Shown here: one piece after another, positions 34,884 to 44,911 of the stretch | Layout of the letters: the number at the start of each line of letters is the position of its first letter | How positions within the stretch are numbered: position 1 is the first letter of the stretch | Assembly (NCBI GenBank): GCA_902388455.1 | Contig: CABMPD010000002.1 | Coordinates: 1 to 64,000 of the forward strand | Source: an uncultured Alistipes sp. | GTDB taxonomy: Bacteria > Bacteroidota > Bacteroidia > Bacteroidales > UBA932 | Length of the DNA stretch: 64,000 nucleotides | Reading direction: 5' to 3' | The notes under the pieces: model-generated | Databases searched by the model: none | Seen by the model: the letters and a program-made list of their open reading frames with translations, nothing else | Told to the model about the DNA's origin: nothing | Made by a program: the position numbers and the translations under genes

Positions 34884-37154
34884 TTACTTACCCTTCACTG
34901 TGGAGAGGTAGGTGTAGGCGCGGATCAGGTGCTTCAGGTTGTCGGCCATCTGCTGGGTCTCCTGCAGGATGGTCTGATAGAGGATGTAGATGTTGAAGTT
35001 GGAAGTGTCGGACTCGGAGTTGAAGCGCTCGAGGTTGTTCTTGCGCAGCACGGCCACTTCCTTCTTGTAGGCGGAGATGTCCTTGATCAGCTCCTTGGAC
35101 TGCTGCTCGGCCGCGGGGTTGAAGTCGTCCACGTAGGCGCGGGTCTTGTTGAGCAGGACGAGGAAGGCCTCGCTGGCGGGAGCGAACTCCTCGGCGCAGT
35201 CCTTGGGCAGGGGGTTGAAGTTGTTCTCCAGGTGCTCCTTGCAGGGCTCGGACATACGCTTGAGACTGTACAGGAGCTGGGAGGTGTTGTTGGCCTCGAG
35301 GTGGAACCAGGTGCTGGCCTGCACGGACACTGTCGGGTCGGTGCGCTTGAGGGCCAGAATCTCCTTGCGGCGGACGGACTTGTAGCCGTCTATCTCGGCG
35401 TGCATGGTGCTGTAATGACGGCGCAGGCACTTGAGGTTCTCGCTGACGAAGCAGTCGATGAAGTTGGAGTAGTAGTTGGAGACATAGTCCAGTTCCTTGA
35501 CCGTACTGTCCTTTACCTGGTTCTTGAGCAGGCTCCATACCTCGTCGGGGTCGTTGGAGGACATCATCTGCTCGAAGACGGTCTTGTTCTTCTCCTTCTC
35601 GTGGGCTTTCTTATTGAACTTGATATTGCTGCGGATGATGATAAACAGGGCTACAAGGCTGAGGAGTATCATTGCGATGAAACTGCCGTAGTGCATCACG
35701 AGGGCTATCGCGAAGCAGACTGCAAAGGCTATCACCGCTGTCAGCAGCCAGCCGCCCATCACGGACATCATGCCGGTCACCCTGCCTACGGCGCTCTCGC
35801 GGTCCCAGGCGCGGTCCATCAGGGAGGTACCCATGGCCACGGTAAATGTTACGAAGGTGGTGGAGAGGGGCAGCTTGAGGGAGGTACCGAGGGCAATCAG
35901 GAGGGAGGATACCACCAGGTTGACGGCGGCCCTCATCTGGTCAAATGCGGCACCCTTGACGAGGATGGCCTCGTCCTTGTTGAAGCGGCTGTCGATCCAG
36001 TTGCGGACTCTCAGGGGGGTCACCTTTTCCAGCCATGTGGCGAAGGAATTGGCTATCTGCACGAGACGGCGGCCGGTGGCGGAGGTGCCGAAGGAGGCCT
36101 CGGACTCGTTCTGGTTGGTCAGGTTGACCTCGGTGTTAATCACGTTGCGGGCTTTCCGGGAAGTGGCCAGGGCAAATACCATGGTGGCTCCGGAGAGTAT
36201 CAGGAATATCATCGGGGTGTGGGCAGGTTCGAGAAGGCTGCCCATCAGGTAGTTGTCGGCACCCACGCCCATTCCGTTGGCGGAGTAGTCCTGCCATGCG
36301 GAGAATCCTGCGAGAGGCACGCCGACGAAGTTCACCAGGTCGTTGCCGGCGAAGGCCATGGCGAGGGAGAGAGTACCCATCAGCACGATGATCTTCAGGA
36401 TATTGACCTTGCACCAGTGCAGTATCTGCATGATGACGCTGCTGCCGACGAAGAGGCAGAGCACCAGCATGCCGGTGTGCTCCTTAATCCAGGCATTGGC
36501 CTCGGCGGTCATGAAGGAGGAGTCCTTCAGACCCTTGATCAGCAGGAAGTACACGATGGCGGTCACGGCTATGCCGCCGAAAACTCCGGCCAGGTATTTC
36601 ATCCTGGGCTTATAGTTGAATGTAAATATCGTACGGACTATCCACTGTATCACCATACCGAAGACAAATGCTATGGCTATCGAGAGGAAAATACCGAGTA
36701 TCACCGAGAGAGCCTTGTCTGTATTGATCATCTGGGCGAATGTCAGGGCGCCGTCGGTCTGGATGTTCTTAATCATGGCGAGGGCCACCGTACCTCCGAG
36801 CAGCTCGAAGACGAGGGATACTGTGGTCGAGGTGGGCAGGCCCCTGGAGTTGAATGCGTCGAGGAGTATCACGTCGGTCACCATTACAGCCAGGCAGATA
36901 GTTACAATCTCCGCAAACGAGAAATACTGCGGCTGGAAGATACCGTGGCGGGCGATGTCCATCATACCGTTGGACAGGGACGCTCCGAGGAAGACTCCGA
37001 TGGAGGCGATGATGATGAGGTTGCGGAACTTGGCGGTCTTGGAACCTACCGCGGAGTTGAGAAAGTTTACAGCGTCGTTGCTCACGCCGACGATAATGTC
37101 CGAAATGGCGAGGCAGAAAAGGAAAATGATGATTCCTATATACAAAAACTCCAT
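34884..37154 (-). CDS. PiT-family inorganic phosphate transporter with C-terminal PhoU-like domain
   Basis: Inner-membrane phosphate importer driven by protons or sodium. The 756-residue protein has the PiT repeat signatures GVSNDAVNFLNSAVGS (N-terminal) and FAGNDLVNFVGVPLAG (second half), many membrane helices, and a soluble C-terminal DUF47/PhoU-like helical region of about 220 residues. The last part may contact a regulator. It is the first gene of an operon with the PhoB-like regulator (starting 21 bases downstream) and the PhoR-like kinase. The ATG at 37154 gives a normal start; a frame opening at 37223 runs through the promoter region. It is divergent from the beta-propeller lipoprotein gene. 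Confidence 0.92.
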   Translation of the reverse strand: MEFLYIGIIIFLFCLAISDIIVGVSNDAVNFLNSAVGSKTAKFRNLIIIASIGVFLGASLSNGMMDIARHGIFQPQYFSFAEIVTICLAVMVTDVILLDAFNSRGLPTSTTVSLVFELLGGTVALAMIKNIQTDGALTFAQMINTDKALSVILGIFLSIAIAFVFGMVIQWIVRTIFTFNYKPRMKYLAGVFGGIAVTAIVYFLLIKGLKDSSFMTAEANAWIKEHTGMLVLCLFVGSSVIMQILHWCKVNILKIIVLMGTLSLAMAFAGNDLVNFVGVPLAGFSAWQDYSANGMGVGADNYLMGSLLEPAHTPMIFLILSGATMVFALATSRKARNVINTEVNLTNQNESEASFGTSATGRRLVQIANSFATWLEKVTPLRVRNWIDSRFNKDEAILVKGAAFDQMRAAVNLVVSSLLIALGTSLKLPLSTTFVTFTVAMGTSLMDRAWDRESAVGRVTGMMSVMGGWLLTAVIAFAVCFAIALVMHYGSFIAMILLSLVALFIIIRSNIKFNKKAHEKEKNKTVFEQMMSSNDPDEVWSLLKNQVKDSTVKELDYVSNYYSNFIDCFVSENLKCLRRHYSTMHAEIDGYKSVRRKEILALKRTDPTVSVQASTWFHLEANNTSQLLYSLKRMSEPCKEHLENNFNPLPKDCAEEFAPASEAFLVLLNKTRAYVDDFNPAAEQQSKELIKDISAYKKEVAVLRKNNLERFNSESDTSNFNIYILYQTILQETQQMADNLKHLIRAYTYLSTVKGK

Positions 37155-37176
37155 AACTGTGTATAAATTTCGGTTG

Positions 37177-37221
37177 CAAAAGTATGGCTGTGATGTTACA
37201 AAAGTATTACAAAATTGTAAC
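37177..37221 (-). promoter_or_regulatory. Promoter and putative operator of the phosphate transporter operon
   Basis: Two minus-strand TACTTTTG elements occur at 37177-37184 and 37199-37206. Overlapping the second are two direct TTACAAAA copies (37196-37203 and 37207-37214) with an 11-base period, the period at which PhoB sites repeat in other bacteria. An inverted repeat GTTACAA/TTGTAAC spans 37195-37221. Confidence 0.45.
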
Positions 37222-37247
37222 AAGAATATGAAATGGAAAAATTTTGC

Positions 37248-37255
37248 TAACTTTG
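37248..37255 (+). promoter_or_regulatory. -7 element for the first beta-propeller lipoprotein gene
   Basis: TAACTTTG on the plus strand, 30 bases before the ATG at 37286. Confidence 0.5.
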
Positions 37256-37260
37256 AAAGA

Positions 37261-37287
37261 CATTAACACATTAACACATTAACACAT
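37261..37287 (+). repeat. Three tandem copies of an 8-base unit in a 5' leader
   Basis: CATTAACA is repeated three times without change, and a partial fourth copy (CAT) runs into the start codon at 37286. The tract lies between the -7 element and the ATG. Slippage would change leader length, not reading frame. Confidence 0.75.
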
Positions 37288-38515
37288 GAAAACTTTACTG
37301 ATTAACGCGGCACGTTGCTCCAGTGCCGTCCTGCTGTCAGCGGCTGTCCTGCTGGGCGCCGTGTCATGCGGTCCGAAAAGCACCACTCACCGCAACCCGG
37401 AAGGACTCGTCTCCGTCAACTATGCCGATCTGAAGCAGGGAGAGGACATCCTCATATCGGAGTGGGTCGGCGAGCCGGAGTTCATAGCTCTGGAAAGCCG
37501 GCCTGAGGCTCTGGTTACCGACGGACTGCTGACTATCTCGGACCAATACATAGGCGTATACCGCAAAAACAGCGAAACGACCCCCTTCAAGCTGTTTGAC
37601 CGCGCCACCGGAAAATACCTGCGGGACATCGGCGGTATCGGACGCGGACCGGGCGAATATACCGGCATATCTTCGGCACAGATAGACGAAGCCGGCGGAA
37701 AGGTCTGGATCAGCACTATAGACAGGCACAATATCTACGGTTACGATATCGCCTCCGGCAGGCTCGTTGCGGACATCAAGCTGCCCTACAAGGCCGACAA
37801 CAATACCAACAACGGCTTCAACTTCTTAGTGGACAGCCTTTCCAGCACTATCACCATCGTACCGCTGCCCTTTAAGGACAAATGTCCCGCAGCCGCATGG
37901 TGCCAGGACATGGATGGCAACATCCTGTGGGAGATCCCCAAGACCTACACTATGGAGGAGAATGTCTTACTGACGATGCGTACCGGACGCAACACACCGG
38001 GCACCATGGACCTGTGCTTCGAGAGCAACAACACCGCGCAGGACACATTGTACGTGTTGGAGAACCGGGAGATCAAGCCCATTCTTACTGTCCAGTTCGA
38101 AGGCATCACCGAGCCTAACTACATAGATCTCAGTGAAGACAGGCTCTTCCGCAGCTCCAGCCTCCTCCCGGGATATGCTGTCATCGGAATATCCAGGTCA
38201 GCAGGAATGACCAGCAGAGGCGCGGAATTCTTCATCGAATATGAATATCTGCCCAGCGTGGTCATGGACAGGCAGACAGAGGAAGTATCCCTGCGCAACA
38301 TCGTGGACGACATCATGACATGGAACGACAATAATTTCCGATTCTCAGACGGTTACCTCGCAAACAGCTATGACGCCCTGACATTCCAGGAAGCCGGAGC
38401 CAAGGCCCTGACCGACGGCAGTCTCAGCGAAGCCGCCCGCTCCAGGATATCCTCCATCCTCGACGGCCTGACCGAGAATGACAACATCATACTCATGATA
38501 GCACCACTTAAATAA
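37286..38515 (+). CDS. 6-bladed beta-propeller lipoprotein (first of three)
   Basis: The 409-residue lipoprotein has a lipobox ending near Cys28 (GAVSC). The mature part is a 6-bladed beta-propeller of the type common in Bacteroidales, with the shared signature FKLFDRATGKYL followed by GRGPGEY. Function is unknown for the family; ligand binding at the cell surface or in the periplasm is plausible. Two further homologues lie at 39436 and 40647. It closely resembles the third copy around EDILISEWVGEPEFIALES. An SDR gene starts five bases downstream. The gene is divergent from the phosphate transporter operon. Confidence 0.8.
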   Translation: MKTLLINAARCSSAVLLSAAVLLGAVSCGPKSTTHRNPEGLVSVNYADLKQGEDILISEWVGEPEFIALESRPEALVTDGLLTISDQYIGVYRKNSETTPFKLFDRATGKYLRDIGGIGRGPGEYTGISSAQIDEAGGKVWISTIDRHNIYGYDIASGRLVADIKLPYKADNNTNNGFNFLVDSLSSTITIVPLPFKDKCPAAAWCQDMDGNILWEIPKTYTMEENVLLTMRTGRNTPGTMDLCFESNNTAQDTLYVLENREIKPILTVQFEGITEPNYIDLSEDRLFRSSSLLPGYAVIGISRSAGMTSRGAEFFIEYEYLPSVVMDRQTEEVSLRNIVDDIMTWNDNNFRFSDGYLANSYDALTFQEAGAKALTDGSLSEAARSRISSILDGLTENDNIILMIAPLK

Positions 38516-38520
38516 AGTAT

Positions 38521-39282
38521 ATGGCAAGAAAAATCGCACTTATCACCGGTGCCACAAGCGGTATCGGCGAGGCCTGCGCGAAAAAGTTCGCAGCAGGCGG
38601 CTATGACATCATCATCAACTGCCGCAAGCCCGAGAAGGGAGAGGCCCTGAAGGCCGAGCTGGCCGGATTGGGAGCCGACGCCCTCGTCCTGCCCTTCGAC
38701 GTCCGCTACCGGGACCAGATCATCGCGGCCCTCGGTTCCCTTGAAGGCAAATGGAAGAACATCGACGTGCTCATCAACAACGCCGGCCTCGTCTTCGGCG
38801 TGGACAAGGAGCATGAGGGCAACCTCGACGAATGGGACATCATGATCGACACCAACATCCGCGGCCTGCTCTCGATGACCCGCCTCGTAGTGCCCGGCAT
38901 GGTCGAGCGCGGACGCGGGCACATCATCAACCTCGGCTCCATCGCCGGTGACGCTGCCTATCCCGGAGGCAGCGTGTACTGTGCCACCAAGGCCGCAGTA
39001 AAATCCCTCTCCGACGGCCTCCGCATCGACCTCGTGGACACTCCGCTGAGAGTCACCAACATCAAGCCCGGCCTCGTGGAGACCAACTTCTCCGTCGTGC
39101 GCTTCCGCGGTGACAAGGCCAAGGCCGACAGCGTCTACAAGGGCATCCGCCCCCTGACCGGAGCCGACATCGCCGAAGTGGCATGGTTCGCCGCCAGCGC
39201 CCCCGAGTACATGCAGATCGCCGAGGTCCTCGTCATGCCCACCAACCAGGCCACCGGCACCATCACCTACAAGAAGGCCTGA
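38521..39282 (+). CDS. Short-chain dehydrogenase/reductase, YdfG-like
   Basis: Cytoplasmic NAD(P)-dependent oxidoreductase of 253 residues. It has the cofactor motif TGATSGIG at residues 9-16, the structural NNAG motif, and the catalytic Ser-Tyr-Lys with SVYCATK. The closest named relatives are YdfG-type enzymes that oxidise 3-hydroxy acids such as L-allo-threonine or serine, but the substrate cannot be read from sequence. It begins five bases after the first beta-propeller gene, so it is co-transcribed with it although the products work in different compartments. It interrupts an otherwise related set of three lipoprotein genes. Confidence 0.88.
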   Translation: MARKIALITGATSGIGEACAKKFAAGGYDIIINCRKPEKGEALKAELAGLGADALVLPFDVRYRDQIIAALGSLEGKWKNIDVLINNAGLVFGVDKEHEGNLDEWDIMIDTNIRGLLSMTRLVVPGMVERGRGHIINLGSIAGDAAYPGGSVYCATKAAVKSLSDGLRIDLVDTPLRVTNIKPGLVETNFSVVRFRGDKAKADSVYKGIRPLTGADIAEVAWFAASAPEYMQIAEVLVMPTNQATGTITYKKA

Positions 39283-39340
39283 CAAGCCGGCACACCGCAA
39301 AACCGCAACAAGCTAATTATCAAACCACTACGCTTCACAT

Positions 39341-39379
39341 AGGTGCCACGTCGGCTTTCCAAAACTGAACGTGGCACCT
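39341..39379. terminator. Hairpin between the SDR and second beta-propeller genes
   Basis: AGGTGCCACGT (39341-39351) and ACGTGGCACCT (39369-39379) form a perfect 11-base stem around 17 bases. There is no T run on either side, so it may be an mRNA-processing or attenuation hairpin rather than a full terminator. Confidence 0.45.
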
Positions 39380-39435
39380 TACAAAATAAAAAGCAACTCA
39401 TTTACAAACAGTTACAAACCCTAACCTCGCCCGAT

Positions 39436-40629
39436 ATGATGAAGTCCAAAATATCCTTTATCTGCACAGCCGCCATACTTCTTATTGTCACTTCATGCAG
39501 CGGCAGGCAGAGCGCAGATGCCGGCCTTATCTCGATAAATTACAAAGAACTGACCGACAAGGGCACAGTCAACCTCTCCGACCTGTTCGAAGAGCCCGAG
39601 TTCATCGCCCTCGACAGCCGCAGCCCCGAAGCATACGCCACGGGGGGAATAAATATCTCCGAGCAGCATATAGGCATCTCCAGTGGATATTACCAGGGCA
39701 ATCCATACAAACTCTATGACCGGGCCACCGGAAAATATCTCGGGACAGTCGGCAATGTCGGACGCGGTCCGGGCGAATACCTGTACCTGCTCGGCTCGTT
39801 CATTGATGAGAAAAACAACCGGATATGGCTCCATGACAGACCTGACGTGCTCCACGTATATGACCTCGGCACAAGGCAATTTGTCGAGGACGTGCCCCTG
39901 GCCTATAATTTAGGAGACTACAACTATTCAAAATCCGCCTTCACTATTGACCCTGAAGCCGGACTCATCACCTGCGCGAGGGTTCCCTACCCGGAAGACA
40001 GCGACACCACCGCCGCCTGGCAACAGGACTTCAAGGGCAATGTGATCTGGAGCGTCTCCGAACGCGGAATGAGCATGGCATCTACCAACATAGAAGCCAT
40101 AAGCCAATGGGGCATATTGAGCAACAGGAACATTCCCGGGAGCCTCGATATCTCGTTCAATACTTTCAATGCCGCAGAGGACACACTGTTCATAGCTGAG
40201 AACGGAGCCTTAAGACCCGTATTCACAATGGATCTCGGCAAAAAAGCCGGAACAGCTACAGACGTTCAGATGATAGCCATCAGCCTTGCCCTACAGGATA
40301 AAATCCTGACAGACATCCAGGCTCCCCAGCCCATGAAAAACGGGGGCATAACATTCGGTTCATCGGCAACAGTCATAACCGACAGACGAAGCGGCGAAGC
40401 CTACAGATGCACCATAGTCAACGACTACCTCGGGACAGGCAAGTGCAGCCCGCAGCCCTCCGGCGGATATCTGATTCAGACCTACGACCCCGCACTCTTC
40501 CGTGAGACAGCCTCCACTGCCCTCGAGGAAGGCAGACTCTCCGACTCGGCCAAAGACAGGATACGCACCATCCTCTCCGACCTCTCCGATGAGGACAACA
40601 ACATCATAGTCATCTACAGACTCCGATAA
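39436..40629 (+). CDS. 6-bladed beta-propeller lipoprotein (second of three)
   Basis: The 397-residue product has a lipoprotein signal with lipobox VTSC. It carries the family signature (YKLYDRATGKYL, GRGPGEY) but is the most divergent of the three copies, with NLSDLFEEPEFIALDS in place of the EDIL...WVGEPEFIAL segment. I chose the ATG at 39436 because it gives a clean signal peptide; the frame opens earlier at 39343 inside the hairpin region. The third copy follows after 17 bases, so these two are probably co-transcribed. Function is unknown. Confidence 0.8.
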   Translation: MMKSKISFICTAAILLIVTSCSGRQSADAGLISINYKELTDKGTVNLSDLFEEPEFIALDSRSPEAYATGGINISEQHIGISSGYYQGNPYKLYDRATGKYLGTVGNVGRGPGEYLYLLGSFIDEKNNRIWLHDRPDVLHVYDLGTRQFVEDVPLAYNLGDYNYSKSAFTIDPEAGLITCARVPYPEDSDTTAAWQQDFKGNVIWSVSERGMSMASTNIEAISQWGILSNRNIPGSLDISFNTFNAAEDTLFIAENGALRPVFTMDLGKKAGTATDVQMIAISLALQDKILTDIQAPQPMKNGGITFGSSATVITDRRSGEAYRCTIVNDYLGTGKCSPQPSGGYLIQTYDPALFRETASTALEEGRLSDSAKDRIRTILSDLSDEDNNIIVIYRLR

Positions 40630-40646
40630 ACCCAACTTCCCTCACC

Positions 40647-41858
40647 ATGAAACACCTGACCCTCTCTTTCTTCAGTATAGCCGTATCAGCCGCCCTTCCG
40701 TTGCTGTCCTCATGCGGACAGCAGCAGGCATGGGACGGAGGCCTCATCTCAGTACAATACGACAGATTGCCGCAGGGAGAGGACATCCTCCTCTCCGACT
40801 GGGTAGGCGAGCCTGAGTTCATCGCCCTGGACAGCAGTGATCCCGAAGCACTTATCGACGGCGGAGAGATTACCGTCTCTGACCGCTACATCGGAATATA
40901 CTCGCCTATGGAAAAACCCTTCAAGCTCTTCGACAGAGCCACCGGCAAGTTCCTGCGCAATATCGGCAACATCGGACGCGGTCCGGGAGAATACACCAGA
41001 ATATCCTTCGCACAGATAGACGAGACCGGCGGAAAAATCTGGATCAGCACCTTGAATACCAACAAAGTCTACGCCTACGACATCAGCACCGGACGTCTCT
41101 CCGAAGACCTTCCCCTTGCATACGAAGGCAACGGCAATCCCAACCAGGGCTACAACTTCGTGGTCGACAGCAAAGCCCGCACCGTCACCATAGCCGGAAT
41201 ACCCTACGACAACAGCTGTCCTGCAGCCTGGTGTCAGGACATGCTGGGCAATGTCATCTGGGAGATTCCGAAAACAGGCTCCGCACCGGTAAATGCGATG
41301 CTCCGTCTCCACACCTCTCTCAACGTGGACGGAGCCCTGGACATCTGCCAGTGGTCGATGAACACCCAGCAGGACACCCTTTTCATCATACAGGACAGGG
41401 AACTCAGCCCGCTGCTGACGATGAAATTGGGAGAAACCACCGAACCCAACGCACTGTCATTTGACGATGGCGACTACATGCACGATCCCTTTATCCTTCC
41501 GGACTATGCCGTGGTAAATATCAGTAAAACGAAGATGGTCCTGAGCAGAAACACCGGCTCAGGCGTAAGCATAAGTATGGAAACGGACCTCCAGCCGGCC
41601 ATAATCCTGGACCGCAGGACCGGAGAAGTCTCACGCCGCACCATTATAAACGATATCCTTACCAATGACAGTACCAGTCCTACTTTCAAAAACGGATACC
41701 TCGTCACCAACCACAGCGCTGAAAATTTCATGGAAGCAGGGCCCGGATTCCTTGAAAACGGCAACCTCAGCAGCTCCGCCCGCAAGCGTATCTCCGACAT
41801 CCTGAAAAACATAAGCGAGGACGACAACAATGTTATCATCCTCGCTCCGCTAAAATAA
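40647..41858 (+). CDS. 6-bladed beta-propeller lipoprotein (third of three)
   Basis: The 403-residue lipoprotein has a lipobox ending near Cys23 (LLSSC) and the family signature FKLFDRATGKFL plus GRGPGEY. It is nearer to the first copy than to the second, sharing GEDILLSDWVGEPEFIALDS and KIWISTLNTNKVYAYDIS. This suggests that the first and third copies arose by a more recent duplication. It ends 11 bases before the convergent yqeY gene. Function is unknown; as for its relatives, exposure on the outer membrane is inferred from the lipid anchor. Confidence 0.8.
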   Translation: MKHLTLSFFSIAVSAALPLLSSCGQQQAWDGGLISVQYDRLPQGEDILLSDWVGEPEFIALDSSDPEALIDGGEITVSDRYIGIYSPMEKPFKLFDRATGKFLRNIGNIGRGPGEYTRISFAQIDETGGKIWISTLNTNKVYAYDISTGRLSEDLPLAYEGNGNPNQGYNFVVDSKARTVTIAGIPYDNSCPAAWCQDMLGNVIWEIPKTGSAPVNAMLRLHTSLNVDGALDICQWSMNTQQDTLFIIQDRELSPLLTMKLGETTEPNALSFDDGDYMHDPFILPDYAVVNISKTKMVLSRNTGSGVSISMETDLQPAIILDRRTGEVSRRTIINDILTNDSTSPTFKNGYLVTNHSAENFMEAGPGFLENGNLSSSARKRISDILKNISEDDNNVIILAPLK

Positions 41859-41869
41859 AATATATCTGC

Positions 41870-42325
41870 TTACTGCGCGAGCAGCTTCTTGACGATGGTG
41901 GAGATGAGGCGGCCGTCGGCTTGGCCGGCGAGCTTCTTGGTAGCTACGCCCATCACCTTGCCCATGTCGGCCATGGATGTGGCGCCGGTCTCGGCGATGA
42001 TGACCTTGACGGCCTCCTCGACCTGAGCCTCGGAGAGGGCGGCCGGGAGGTATTTCTCCATTGCGGCGGCCTCGGCCAGCTCGTTGTCCGCTAAGTCCTG
42101 ACGGTTCTGCTGGGAGTAGATCTCCGCGCTCTCCCTGCGCTGCTTCACGAGCTTCTGCACTATCTTGACCACCTCTGAATCCTCGAGGCTGTCCTTGGCT
42201 CCCCCCTCGGAGGTCTTGGCGAGGAGAATTGCGGCCTTCACCGCACGGGTGGCCGCGAGAGCCACCTTGTCCTTGGCGACCATCGCCGCCTTGATGTCGG
42301 ACTGTATCTGTTGTTCGAGTGACAT
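41870..42325 (-). CDS. yqeY: GatB/YqeY-domain protein
   Basis: The 151-residue protein matches the YqeY family, which corresponds to the tRNA-binding tail domain of the GatB amidotransferase subunit. It is helical, with EQQIQSDIKAAMVAKDK at the start and MADMGKVMGVATKKLAGQAD near the end. It may bind aminoacyl-tRNA or assist amidation, but the stand-alone function is not established. It follows aspS by 15 bases on the same strand, and the pairing with aspartyl-tRNA synthetase suits a role in Asp/Asn-tRNA metabolism. Confidence 0.9.
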   Translation of the reverse strand: MSLEQQIQSDIKAAMVAKDKVALAATRAVKAAILLAKTSEGGAKDSLEDSEVVKIVQKLVKQRRESAEIYSQQNRQDLADNELAEAAAMEKYLPAALSEAQVEEAVKVIIAETGATSMADMGKVMGVATKKLAGQADGRLISTIVKKLLAQ

Positions 42326-42340
42326 ATTGTTCTTTTTTAA

Positions 42341-44113
<1,773 letters not shown>

Positions 44114-44136
44114 AGCTTGTCAATAATTTGCAGATG

Positions 44137-44144
44137 CAAAAGTA
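44137..44144 (-). promoter_or_regulatory. -7 element for aspS-yqeY
   Basis: TACTTTTG on the minus strand, 23 bases before the aspS ATG at 44113. Confidence 0.5.
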
Positions 44145-44178
44145 GGAAAAAAATGCACTCATTTATCCTGCCTGACTG

Positions 44179-44754
44179 CTAAAAGTCCACACCGAACTTG
44201 AAGCCGAGCATCAGCCAGCGGTTATTGCTGTTGGAAAGGAATACGTACTTGAGGTCTATACCCGTATGAAACCATTTAAGAGGACGGTAGAGCAGCGTCG
44301 TGCCAACACCGAACACGGCTCTGGTCGACTCGGGGACCTGATGGATGGTGCCGTGCCCCACACCGGCCTCTACCGTAGGACAGATGGTGAGCTTGCCCGT
44401 CTGGTTTCCAAAAAGCAGGGACAGATAGGCCGTGCCCATCACCATACCTTTCATCTTCGAATGGGTATAGATCGTGCCCTTGGTGACCAGGCCGCCGAAA
44501 TTGATGCCCGCCTCCAGATTGTTGTTGAGAAATGTATATCCGAGACCCACCGCTTCGTAGCCGAACGTCTCTGGTCCGCTGCTGAACACAGGAAAAGCCA
44601 GACTGATGTTTGCAGTAAAGTCACCGCGTGTCCTCTCCTTCTCCGGAACCGGATCAACGGCCTGATATCCAGAAGCCGTAAATGAACACGTCAACAACAT
44701 AATAATGACGACTGTACAGGAAACTGCATTCCAGGCAAGGTGTGTTCTGTCCAT
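44179..44754 (-). CDS. Putative outer-membrane protein of unknown function
   Basis: The 191-residue protein has a hydrophobic N-terminal signal (VVIIMLLTCSFTASG). The mature part has short amphipathic beta-strands with Gly-rich turns (LEAGINFGGLVTKGTIYTHS; LMLGFKFGVDF) and a terminal phenylalanine, which suits a small outer-membrane barrel. No named family was recognised. It stands alone on the minus strand between aspS and the mrp terminator, with its own -7 element at 44786. Codon use looks less biased than in the neighbouring housekeeping genes. Confidence 0.6.
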   Translation of the reverse strand: MDRTHLAWNAVSCTVVIIMLLTCSFTASGYQAVDPVPEKERTRGDFTANISLAFPVFSSGPETFGYEAVGLGYTFLNNNLEAGINFGGLVTKGTIYTHSKMKGMVMGTAYLSLLFGNQTGKLTICPTVEAGVGHGTIHQVPESTRAVFGVGTTLLYRPLKWFHTGIDLKYVFLSNSNNRWLMLGFKFGVDF

Positions 44755-44785
44755 AAAATAAATTCAAGTTATTGTTTTCGGTCTG

Positions 44786-44793
44786 CAAAGTTA
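44786..44793 (-). promoter_or_regulatory. -7 element for the small outer-membrane protein gene
   Basis: TAACTTTG on the minus strand, 31 bases before the ATG at 44754. Confidence 0.5.
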
Positions 44794-44842
44794 GGAAATT
44801 ATTCGATTTATATAAAATGAATAATTTTGAAATGAAACAACA

Positions 44843-44891
44843 CAAAAAAAAGTGGAGCGAAACGGGATTACAGGTCTCTTTAGCTCCACTT
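44843..44891 (-). terminator. Terminator of the S46 peptidase-mrp operon
   Basis: AAGTGGAGC (44850-44858) pairs with GCTCCACTT (44883-44891) around 24 bases. On the minus strand a run of eight T follows the stem. It begins 20 bases after the mrp stop. Confidence 0.8.
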
Positions 44892-44911
44892 AATGTTTCA
44901 GTATCTGACAG

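Noticed and set aside
34929-37166. A 745-codon open frame on the plus strand opposite the PiT transporter gene
   Set aside because: It is the antisense shadow of a GC-rich, codon-biased gene; the product is Gly/Val/His/Glu-rich without recognisable domains.
44843-44891. Possible tRNA remnant, because the segment GGAGC...GGGATTACAGG...GCTCC looks like a tRNA acceptor stem and T arm
   Set aside because: No anticodon arm or D arm can be drawn and the T-loop consensus is wrong; the stem with eight T is a good terminator.
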